Made by a program: the position numbers and the translations under genes. DNA of 32,292 nucleotides from Rhodospirillales bacterium. GTDB taxonomy: Bacteria > Pseudomonadota > Alphaproteobacteria > UBA828. The notes beneath the pieces were generated by a model. The model worked only from the letters and a program-made list of their open reading frames with translations. It had not been told where the DNA came from and searched no databases. Positions 20,347 to 28,839 of this stretch are shown here, piece after piece (the first letter of the stretch is position 1; every line of letters begins with the position of its first letter). The stretch spans positions 1-32,292 of the forward strand of contig JAPPMY010000120.1 in NCBI GenBank assembly GCA_028818855.1. Reading direction: 5' to 3'.

Positions 20347-21360
20347 ATGAAGAAGAACTGGCAGGAACTCATCAAGCCGTCCAAGCTCGAAGTGACGCCC
20401 GAGGGCGACGGCTCCCGCTTCGCGCGGATCGTCGCCGAGCCGCTCGAGCGCGGCTACGGCATGACGCTCGGCAACGCGCTCAGGCGCATCCTGCTGTCGT
20501 CGCTGCAGGGGTCTGCGGTGACTTCGATGCAGATCAACGGCGTGCTTCACGAGTTCTCCTCCCTCCAGGGCGTGCGCGAGGACATCACCGACATCGTGCT
20601 CAACGTGAAGCTGCTGGCGCTCCGCATGCACGGCGAGGGGCCGAAGCGGATGACGCTGGTCGCGTCGGGGCCGGGCGAGGTCACGGCGGCGCAGATCCAG
20701 GCCGGCCACGGCATCGAGATCGTCGACCCCGGCGTGGTGATCTGCACGCTCGACGAGAATGCCCGGATCGACATGGAGTTCGTGGTCGAGACCGGCAAGG
20801 GCTACGTCACCGCCGCGCAGAACCGGCCCGAGGACGCGCCGATCGGGCTGATCCCGGTGGATGCGCTCTACAGCCCGGTCCGCAAGGTCGCCTACAAGGT
20901 GGACAACACGCGCGTGGGCCAGGTGACCGACTACGACAAGCTGACCATGCGGGTCGAGACCAACGGCACCGTCTCGCCCGAGGATGCCATCGCGCTCGCC
21001 GCGCGGATCCTCCAGGATCAGCTCCAGCTCTTCATCAACTTCGAGGAGCCGCGCGAGCTGCCTCGGGCCGAGGAGGCGGTGGAGCCCGAGTTCAATCCGA
21101 ACCTGCTGCGCAAGGTGGACGAGCTGGAGCTCTCCGTCCGCTCCGCCAACTGCCTCAAGAACGACAACATCATCTACATCGGCGACCTGGTGCAGTATTC
21201 CGAAGCCGAAATGCTGCGGACGCCCAATTTCGGCCGCAAGTCGCTCAACGAGATCAAGGACGTGCTGGCCGGCATGGGCCTCTATCTCGGCATGGAGCTG
21301 AGCGACTGGCCGCCGGAGAACATCGAGGAGATGGCCAAGAGGCTGGACGAGCCCTACTAG
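20347..21360 (+). CDS. rpoA: RNA polymerase alpha subunit
   Basis: 337 residues. The N-terminal dimerisation domain shows [15 protein letters not shown], typical for alphaproteobacteria, and [17 protein letters not shown]. The C-terminal domain, which binds UP elements and activators, has [13 protein letters not shown] and [19 protein letters not shown]. The ATG at 20347 fits the family; the frame runs open further upstream into the rpsK gap without conservation. The ribosome site (GGGGAC) is moderate. Confidence 0.98.
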   Translation: MKKNWQELIKPSKLEVTPEGDGSRFARIVAEPLERGYGMTLGNALRRILLSSLQGSAVTSMQINGVLHEFSSLQGVREDITDIVLNVKLLALRMHGEGPKRMTLVASGPGEVTAAQIQAGHGIEIVDPGVVICTLDENARIDMEFVVETGKGYVTAAQNRPEDAPIGLIPVDALYSPVRKVAYKVDNTRVGQVTDYDKLTMRVETNGTVSPEDAIALAARILQDQLQLFINFEEPRELPRAEEAVEPEFNPNLLRKVDELELSVRSANCLKNDNIIYIGDLVQYSEAEMLRTPNFGRKSLNEIKDVLAGMGLYLGMELSDWPPENIEEMAKRLDEPY

Positions 21361-21400
21361 GGCGCGCACCGGCCCCGGCCACGCCGCAGGGGGACAAGCC

Positions 21401-21832
21401 ATGCGCCACCGACATGGCCAACGCAAGCTGAACCGGACGTCGAGCCACCGCCGCGCGATGTTCCGCAACATGGCGACGTCGCTGCTCAAGCACGAGCAGA
21501 TCGAGACCACCCTGCCGAAGGCGAAGGAGCTGCGCGGCGTGGTCGAGCGCATGATCACCCTCGGCAAGCGGGGCGACCTCCACGCGCGCCGCCAGGCGCT
21601 GGGCTACCTCGTCGACGAGGCGGTGGTGCGCAAGCTCTTCGACACGCTCGGCCCCCGCTACGCCGAGCGCCCGGGCGGCTACACGCGCGTGCTCAAGGCC
21701 GGCTTCCGCTACGGCGATGCCGCGCCCATGGCGATCATCGAGCTTGTCGACCGGGACGAGGACGAGAAGGGCAAGGATTCCGGCCCCGTGCCCGGCGAGG
21801 ACGACGAGTTCGAGGAGGAAGAAGCCGCGTAA
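21401..21832 (+). CDS. rplQ: 50S ribosomal protein L17
   Basis: 143 residues. The N-terminal [20 protein letters not shown] (first 20 residues) and [21 protein letters not shown] (as two parts) are diagnostic for L17. The acidic C-terminal tail (about residues 118-143, rich in Asp, Glu and Lys) is an extension common in alphaproteobacteria. A GGGGGAC precedes the ATG. Last gene of the operon, convergent with otnC. Confidence 0.98.
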   Translation: MRHRHGQRKLNRTSSHRRAMFRNMATSLLKHEQIETTLPKAKELRGVVERMITLGKRGDLHARRQALGYLVDEAVVRKLFDTLGPRYAERPGGYTRVLKAGFRYGDAAPMAIIELVDRDEDEKGKDSGPVPGEDDEFEEEEAA

Positions 21833-21840
21833 GGCGCGGC
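21824..21840 (+). terminator. Weak hairpin at the end of rplQ
   Basis: GCCGCG / CGCGGC with a 5-nt loop holding the TAA stop codon. CTGCCCTCTC follows, a weakly pyrimidine-rich tail. It may help end the operon before the convergent otnC, but it is not a classic terminator. Confidence 0.3.
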
Positions 21841-21875
21841 CTGCCCTCTCAGCACACCCTTCAACGGACCCTGGC

Positions 21876-22508
21876 TCAGGTCGGGAACGCCTCTTTCAGC
21901 TCGGCGACCTGATCGTCCGTGAGCAGGCGCACCGGCGCGCCGCGCAGCAGCAGGTGCAGCTTCGCCGTCTCCTCCAGCTCCTCCGCCGCGTGGACCGCCG
22001 CATCCAGCGCCTTGCCGGCCACCACGGGGCCGTGGTTGGCGAGCAGCACCGCGTGATGGTCGCCCGCGAGATCGAAGACGGCCCCAGCGAGCGCGCGGTC
22101 GCCCGGCCGGTAGTAGGGGATGAGCGGCAGCCGGCCCACGCGCATCACGTAGTAGGCGGTGAGCGGGGGCAGCACGTCCGCCGGGTCGACGTCGGCGAGG
22201 CAGGAGACAGCGACCGAGCACGTGCTGTGGAGGTGCACGATGGCGCGCGCGTCCGGCCGGGCGCGGTACATCGAGTGGTGGAGGAACGCCTCCTTCGACG
22301 GCGCATCGCCGGAGAGGTGCGTGCCGTCCGGACCGAGCTTCGCGATCCGCGCAGGGTCCAGCCTGCCGAGGCAGGAGTTGGTGGGCGTCACCAGGATGCC
22401 GTCGTCGAGCACGGCGCTGATGTTGCCCGACGCGCCGCAGCCGTAGCCGCGCGTGAAGAGGGATTCGCCGTGCAGGGCGATCTGCTCGCGAAGGGCGGCC
22501 TCGCTCAC
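21876..22508 (-). CDS. otnC: Class II aldolase, probable 3-oxo-tetronate 4-phosphate decarboxylase
   Basis: 210 residues of the class II aldolase/adducin family. Zinc ligands H92, H94 (VHLHST) and H159 (ANHGPV), catalytic E73 (KEAF) and GCGASGNIS (phosphate site) are present. In the OtnK/OtnC pathway this enzyme decarboxylates 3-oxo-tetronate 4-phosphate to dihydroxyacetone phosphate; the adjacent otnK makes that assignment likely. The start is GTG at 22508, and the otnK TGA overlaps it (GTGA), so translation is coupled; there is no ribosome site of its own. L-fuculose-phosphate aldolase-type activity is the alternative. Confidence 0.88.
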   Translation of the reverse strand: MSEAALREQIALHGESLFTRGYGCGASGNISAVLDDGILVTPTNSCLGRLDPARIAKLGPDGTHLSGDAPSKEAFLHHSMYRARPDARAIVHLHSTCSVAVSCLADVDPADVLPPLTAYYVMRVGRLPLIPYYRPGDRALAGAVFDLAGDHHAVLLANHGPVVAGKALDAAVHAAEELEETAKLHLLLRGAPVRLLTDDQVAELKEAFPT

Positions 22509-23803
22509 GGGAGGACGGCAAACGCGCGGGTGAAGAAGTCCTGCCCGCCGAAGTTGCCGGACTTCAGCGCGAGATGGAGCCGGGGCTCGCCGACGCTCAT
22601 GGTCCACGGCACGCCGGGGTCGATCTCGGCACCGATGCGGAGCGCGTTCACGCCGAGCGCGCCCACCACCGCGCCCGCGGTCTCTCCGCCGGCCACCACC
22701 AGGCGGCCGACGCCGGCCTCCACGAGGCCCAGCGCGATGCGGGCGAGGCAACGCTCGATCATCGCGCCCGCCTTGTCGACGCCGAGCCGCCTCTGAATCC
22801 GCCGGACCCGCGCCGGCGGCGCGCTGGCGTAGATCAGCACCGGCCCGTCGGCGAGGCGGGGCCCTGCCCAGGCCAGCGCCTCGGCCGCCACCCGCTTGCG
22901 GGCGGCGAGCGCCTCGGCATCGACGAAGAACACGGGGCAGGACGCCGCCATCGCCTCGATCTGCCCGAGGGTGGCCGGCGAGCAGCTCCCGGCGATCACC
23001 GCCGCATGCCCGGAGGCCGCCGGCAGTGTGGCCGCCTCGCCGGCCCCGGTGAGTAGCCGGCGCGCGCGGAAGTTCGCCGGCAATCCCGTGGCGACGCCCG
23101 AGCCGCCCGTCACCAGCGGCAGGTCCGCGCACGCGGTGCCGATCGCCACGAGGTCCGCGTCGGTGATGGCATCGACGACGGCGTGGCGCGTGTCGGCCTG
23201 CCGCAGCCCGTCCAGCGCAGCGCGGATGGCATCGGCGCCGCGCCGCACCGTCGCGTGCCCCACCAGACCCACCGGGCGGGGCGTCTGGGCGCCCAGCACG
23301 GCCACGAGATTGGAATCCCGCATCGGCGTCAGCGGGTGGTTGCGCATGCCCGAGTGCTCGAGCAGCACGTCGCCGACGAAGAGATGGCCCTTGTAGACGG
23401 TCCGCCCGTTGGTGGGGAAGGCCGGGCAGGCGATGGTGAGGCCGGCGCCGAGGTCGTCAAGCAGCGCGTCCGCCACCGGCCCGATGTTGCCGCGCGGCGT
23501 GGAATCGAAGGTCGAGCAGTACTTGAAGACGATCTGCCGGGCGCCGCCCGCCCTCAGCCAGGCGAGCGCCGCGCGGGACTCGCGCACCGCCTTCGCGGGC
23601 GCCACCGTGCGGGACTTGAGCGCCACCACGACGGCATCGGCGTCGGGCACCGGAGTCGTCCCGCCCGGCACGCCGATCACCTGGACCGTGCGCATGCCGC
23701 CCGCCACCAGCGTGTTGCAGAGATCGGTCGCGCCGGTGAGGTCGTCGGCGATCGCGCCGAGCAGGAACCCGGTTCCCCGCCTCCTGCCGCCGCGCCGCGC
23801 CAT
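22505..23803 (-). CDS. otnK: Four-carbon acid sugar kinase, probable 3-oxo-tetronate kinase
   Basis: 432 residues of the DUF1537 kinase family, full length. The N-terminal domain has GAIADDLTGATDLCNTL (substrate-side Asp pair) and KYCSTFDSTPRGNIGPV; the C-terminal domain has VAGGETAGAVVGALGV and the nucleotide-side GEPRLHLALKSGNFGG near the end. The reaction is phosphorylation of a 3-oxo-tetronate at O-4. The ATG at 23803 is 2 nt after the stop of gcdH and its N-terminus is basic (ARRGGRRRG). The usual pathway dehydrogenase (LtnD) and isomerase (OtnI) are not in the window. Confidence 0.9.
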   Translation of the reverse strand: MARRGGRRRGTGFLLGAIADDLTGATDLCNTLVAGGMRTVQVIGVPGGTTPVPDADAVVVALKSRTVAPAKAVRESRAALAWLRAGGARQIVFKYCSTFDSTPRGNIGPVADALLDDLGAGLTIACPAFPTNGRTVYKGHLFVGDVLLEHSGMRNHPLTPMRDSNLVAVLGAQTPRPVGLVGHATVRRGADAIRAALDGLRQADTRHAVVDAITDADLVAIGTACADLPLVTGGSGVATGLPANFRARRLLTGAGEAATLPAASGHAAVIAGSCSPATLGQIEAMAASCPVFFVDAEALAARKRVAAEALAWAGPRLADGPVLIYASAPPARVRRIQRRLGVDKAGAMIERCLARIALGLVEAGVGRLVVAGGETAGAVVGALGVNALRIGAEIDPGVPWTMSVGEPRLHLALKSGNFGGQDFFTRAFAVLP

Positions 23804-23805
23804 TG

Positions 23806-25020
23806 TCAGGCGAAGGCCTGGATGCCGGTCTGCGCCCGGCCGAGGATCAGGGCGTGGATGTCGTGGGTGCCCTCGTAGGTGTTGACCGCCTCGAGGTTCA
23901 TGACGTGGCGGATCACGTGGAACTCGTCGCTGATGCCGTTGCCGCCCAGCATGTCGCGGGCGGTGCGCGCCATCTCCAGCGCCTTGCCGCAGGAGTTGCG
24001 CTTGATGAGCGAGATCATCTCGGGCGTCGCCCGGCCCTCGTCGAAGAGGCGGCCGACGCGCAGGCACGCCTGCAGGCCGATGGCGATCTCGGTCTGCATG
24101 TCGGCGAGCTTCTTCTGGACGAGCTGGTTGGCGGCGAGCGGCCGGCCGAACTGCTTGCGGTCCATCGTGTACGCGCGCGCGGTTCGCCAGCAGAACTCGG
24201 CGGCACCGAGCGCGCCCCAGCCGATGCCGTAGCGCGCCCGGTTGAGGCAGCGGAAGGGGCCGGAAAGCCCGCTCGCGCCGGGAAGCTCGTTCTCCGCCGG
24301 CACGAACACCTCGTCCATCTGGATCATGCCGGTGACGGAGGCGCGGAGCGAGAACTTGCCCTCGATCTTTGGCGCCGCCAGCCCCTTCATGCCCTTCTCG
24401 AGCAGGTAGCCCCGGATCGTGCCCTCGTCGTTCTTGGCCCAGACCAGGAGGACATCGGCGATGGGCGAGTTGGAGATCCAGTTCTTCGCGCCGGAGAGGA
24501 GGAAGCCGCCGTCGACCGCGCGCGCCCGCGTCCTCATGCTGCCGGGATCGGAGCCGGAGTCGGGCTCGGTGAGGCCGAAGCAGCCGACGGCGTCGCCGCT
24601 CGCCAGCGGCGGCAGCCACTTCTGCTTCTGCGCCTCGGTGCCGTAGGCGTCGATGGGATACATCACCAGGCTCGACTGCACGCTCATCGCCGAGCGGTAG
24701 CCGGAATCGACCGCCTCCACCTCCCGCGCGGCGAGGCCGTAGCAGACGTAGCTGACCCCGGCGCAGCCGTAGCCCCGGATGGTCGATCCCAGCAGGCCCA
24801 GCGCGCCCATCTCGTTCATGATCTCGCGGTCGAAGCGCTCGTGCCGGTTCGCTTCGAGGATGCGGGGCATCAGCTTCTCTTGGGCGTAGGCGCGCGTGGT
24901 GTCGCGCACCAGCCGCTCGTCCTCGCGGAGCTGATCGTCGAGGAGGAAGGGATCGTCCCACTGGAACGCGGGCTTCGTGCGGGACGGGGCGGCGTCCGCG
25001 GCCGCGGCGGTCTGAGCCAT
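23806..25020 (-). CDS. gcdH: Glutaryl-CoA dehydrogenase-type acyl-CoA dehydrogenase
   Basis: 404 residues of the acyl-CoA dehydrogenase family with strong GcdH character: [20 protein letters not shown] (FAD/substrate loop), [38 protein letters not shown] and the C-terminal [20 protein letters not shown] with catalytic base E383. GcdH oxidises and decarboxylates glutaryl-CoA to crotonyl-CoA in lysine and tryptophan breakdown. An AGGAG precedes the ATG. It is directly followed by otnK, an unusual partner, and the expected CoA-transferase and LysR regulator genes are not here. A GcdH paralogue with another substrate is possible. Confidence 0.88.
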   Translation of the reverse strand: MAQTAAAADAAPSRTKPAFQWDDPFLLDDQLREDERLVRDTTRAYAQEKLMPRILEANRHERFDREIMNEMGALGLLGSTIRGYGCAGVSYVCYGLAAREVEAVDSGYRSAMSVQSSLVMYPIDAYGTEAQKQKWLPPLASGDAVGCFGLTEPDSGSDPGSMRTRARAVDGGFLLSGAKNWISNSPIADVLLVWAKNDEGTIRGYLLEKGMKGLAAPKIEGKFSLRASVTGMIQMDEVFVPAENELPGASGLSGPFRCLNRARYGIGWGALGAAEFCWRTARAYTMDRKQFGRPLAANQLVQKKLADMQTEIAIGLQACLRVGRLFDEGRATPEMISLIKRNSCGKALEMARTARDMLGGNGISDEFHVIRHVMNLEAVNTYEGTHDIHALILGRAQTGIQAFA

Positions 25021-25505
25021 GACTTTCTCCTGGACGATGCGCCGTTCTAGCCCGGATTCACCACCAAGGCCACGGTGAGAGACGCGGGCGGGCGGCCCGC
25101 ACCATGGTGCTATGTCTGTAGGTTCCTGCCAATGTCAGGAATACTGTACTAATAATGGAAGTTATATCGGTATGTTACGACGCTCGTTCAGATCGTTCGG
25201 CGCGACCGGCACAAGCCCCAGGCACCACATAGGCGCAACTTGATTTCGCACTCCTGAGTACACCTTTCGCCTATTCAGTAGGATTCTTGCCACGTGCTTT
25301 CCGAATATCGAAAGTTGCGGGCGGCCCGAACACGGCCCGTTGGCCGGGTAGGAGGGGTCGTTGCCGCGCCCCGCAGCGAGCCGGTCGGCCGCTCACGCTC
25401 CACCGACCGGGAGTCGATGGCAAGGATACTAGGCTCGATTTCGACCGTGTGAGCGCAAGGCGCCCGGCTGTCTTCTTGAGTCTGCGGCCTCCCTCGACCG
25501 TGGCA
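25021..25505. other. Intergenic region between gcdH and the end of the Hsp70 operon
   Basis: About 485 bp without a convincing gene. A lower-GC patch (25120-25190) includes an inverted repeat TTCCTG / CAGGAA (25123-25141) and, on the minus strand, TATAAC (complement of 25161-25166), 18 bp after a poor -35 (TGAACG). That would give gcdH a leader of about 140 nt. No clear terminator for the operon ending at 25506 was found. Confidence 0.4.
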
Positions 25506-25706
25506 TCACGACTCGGTTTCGCGGACATAGTTTCCGATTCTCCCCCTCGGTCCCTCCTTGCGCTCCAGAAGCTCCCGGCTTTCCAGATCGCGGCAGATCT
25601 GCTTGACGCGCCGGGCCGGCGTCAGCCCCGACAGTCTGGCGAGTTCGTCGTCGTCCAGACCGGGAAAGCGCCCAAGCAGGAAGAAAACCAGATCGTGCTC
25701 ATCCAT
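25506..25706 (-). CDS. Small winged-helix-like protein, last gene of the Hsp70 operon
   Basis: 66 residues, not assigned to a named family. The pattern (LLGRFPGLDDDELARLSGL, TPARRVKQICRDLESRELL, GPRGRIGNYV) reads as helix, helix, recognition helix and a short beta wing, i.e. a minimal winged helix. It starts 3 nt after the zinc-ribbon gene, with GGGAG about 10 nt before the ATG. Inference: a DNA-binding or protein-docking accessory of the operon, possibly its regulator. Confidence 0.62.
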   Translation of the reverse strand: MDEHDLVFFLLGRFPGLDDDELARLSGLTPARRVKQICRDLESRELLERKEGPRGRIGNYVRETES

Positions 25707-25709
25707 CCA

Positions 25710-26090
25710 TCATACACTCCCGGGTCTCGGCCCGCCGGTCCGATCAGCGGGCGAAGGAGCGATAGACGGGCACGTGTTCGCCGGAGCGGGGTTATCCGGC
25801 GGCCCGATCCGAACCTCCCGCCACAGACGGAGAGCCAGATCGAACTCGCCGCCGGCGAGCGCGATCACGGCGCGCACGGAAACGGAAGCATGACAGCGGT
25901 GGAGTGCGCAGGCCCTGTCCGCAAGGACCCGCGCCCGGTCGCCGCAACCGCCTGCGAGCGCGGACGCCGCCCGTCGCCGACACTGCGCGGCAGCTTGCTC
26001 GATGGCAAGCACCTGGCGCAAGTCGGTCCGGCAGCGGCGGCATGACGGGCCCTCGATCTCCCTGGCGCCGCAGGTCGGGCAGCGGAGCAC
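25710..26090 (-). CDS. Zinc-ribbon protein of the Hsp70 operon
   Basis: 126 residues, family not recognised. The N-terminus is a zinc ribbon, C4-x2-C7-x9-C17-x2-C20 (LRCPTCGAREIEGPSCRRC). The rest is helical and Ala/Arg-rich with extra Cys residues and a repeat-like hairpin (ALAGGEFDLALRLWREV) like one tetratricopeptide unit. The start is GTG at 26090, only 4 nt after the Hsp70 stop codon, with GGAG 7 nt upstream inside the Hsp70 gene. Longer frames upstream overlap the Hsp70 gene and lack the feature. Probably an adaptor of the chaperone set, by position. Confidence 0.68.
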   Translation of the reverse strand: MLRCPTCGAREIEGPSCRRCRTDLRQVLAIEQAAAQCRRRAASALAGGCGDRARVLADRACALHRCHASVSVRAVIALAGGEFDLALRLWREVRIGPPDNPAPANTCPSIAPSPADRTGGPRPGSV

Positions 26091-26094
26091 CGGC

Positions 26095-27864
<1,770 letters not shown>

Positions 27865-27869
27865 CAGGA

Positions 27870-28538
27870 TCACTCCTGCCTCTCGTTGCGGTTCACGGCC
27901 ACCTCGGCGAGGCGCAGAATGTCGCCGTCCCGGGTATAGCCACTGAGCAGCTCCTCGACCACCATGCCGCTCCCGGTCCCCGCGACCCGGCGAACCTCCG
28001 CCGCATGCATGGTGCGCGCATCGAACGGTCTGCCCGCGGTCCGCAGGCGCTCGACCCCGAACCCGGACAGCACCCTGTCGAAACGTCTGAGGGCGATCTC
28101 GTAGCCCTCGGCGACACCGCGGATGCCCCGCGGCGGGCGGCGGAACAAGCCGGGGCTTTCGCGCAACGCGTTCGCCGCTTCGAGGCCCCGGACCAGGGCG
28201 TCGCGCACCTCGAGAACCGAGCGCAGGCAGCGGTTCTCGGCCTCGCGCGAGACCCGTGCCTCGAATGCCGCCAGATCCTCCTCGCGCCGCTTCATCAACG
28301 CCGCCGCGCCGTCGTAACGCGCCGCCGCCTGGGCAAGCTCCCGCCCCGCCTTCGACTGCTCGCGGTTCTGCAGCCGGACTTCCTGGCGCAGCGCCGCGAG
28401 CTCGGCGAACAGGTCGCGCAGATCGGGCTCGGGAACTATACCGGCTCCGTCGTCGCCGGTGTCCTCCTCCAACCCGTCGAGCCAATACCCGAAATCTTCC
28501 AGGACACGGCGCTTCCAATCGACCTCCGGTTCACTCAT
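27870..28538 (-). CDS. GrpE-like nucleotide exchange factor
   Basis: 222 residues. A long charged helix (about 40-105) is predicted to be coiled coil, as in GrpE, and the C-terminal ~60 residues (from GVERL to VVEELLSGYTRDGDILRLAEVAVN) match the GrpE beta domain that opens the Hsp70 ATPase cleft. It is divergent from housekeeping GrpE, and the N-terminus has an extra acidic segment. The ATG at 28538 overlaps the stop of the J-like gene by 8 bp (ATGAGTGA), so translation is coupled. Its partner is most likely the adjacent Hsp70. Confidence 0.8.
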   Translation of the reverse strand: MSEPEVDWKRRVLEDFGYWLDGLEEDTGDDGAGIVPEPDLRDLFAELAALRQEVRLQNREQSKAGRELAQAAARYDGAAALMKRREEDLAAFEARVSREAENRCLRSVLEVRDALVRGLEAANALRESPGLFRRPPRGIRGVAEGYEIALRRFDRVLSGFGVERLRTAGRPFDARTMHAAEVRRVAGTGSGMVVEELLSGYTRDGDILRLAEVAVNRNERQE

Positions 28539-28836
28539 CCTGCGCGCCTTCCGCCGCAATCAGCGCCTGCAGGCCCGGGGCGGCACGCCCGCGCGGGCGC
28601 GCCTGCACCAGCGCCGCCAGCGCCAGCTCGAAATCGCCATGCCGGGACATCCCGAACAGCGCCGTCTCCACGCGCGAGCGATCGTCCTTCAGGGCTTCGT
28701 AGGCGGCCACGATCCGCTGGCTGTACTCCGGCTCCCGGCTCGGCGGATGCGCCCGGATCAGCGCGAGGTAGCGCCGGCGAACCTCCTCCCGCGATGCGGA
28801 GGGGGTAAGCCCCAGTGCAAGATAATGCGCCAGCAT
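28531..28836 (-). CDS. Minimal J-like protein with HPP instead of HPD
   Basis: 101 residues. Residues 1-62 have the J-domain pattern: HYLALGLTPSASREEVRRRY (helices I-II), loop, RIVAAYEAL (helix III). The loop motif is H30-P31-P32 where J proteins carry HPD; the Asp is essential for stimulating DnaK in classical J proteins. The remaining ~40 residues are an Ala/Arg-rich tail without a Gly/Phe or zinc region. Related stand-alone J-like proteins with PPxRxPE loops exist, so this may be a distinct branch rather than decay. GGAGGG precedes the ATG, 3 nt after the big helical-repeat gene. Confidence 0.8.
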   Translation of the reverse strand: MLAHYLALGLTPSASREEVRRRYLALIRAHPPSREPEYSQRIVAAYEALKDDRSRVETALFGMSRHGDFELALAALVQARPRGRAAPGLQALIAAEGAQDE

Positions 28837-28839
28837 CGT

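Noticed and set aside
25271..25528. An 85-codon minus-strand frame after the winged-helix gene
   Set aside because: Overlaps the end of the winged-helix gene by 23 bp, has no ribosome site, and its product is Arg/Pro-rich without a pattern.
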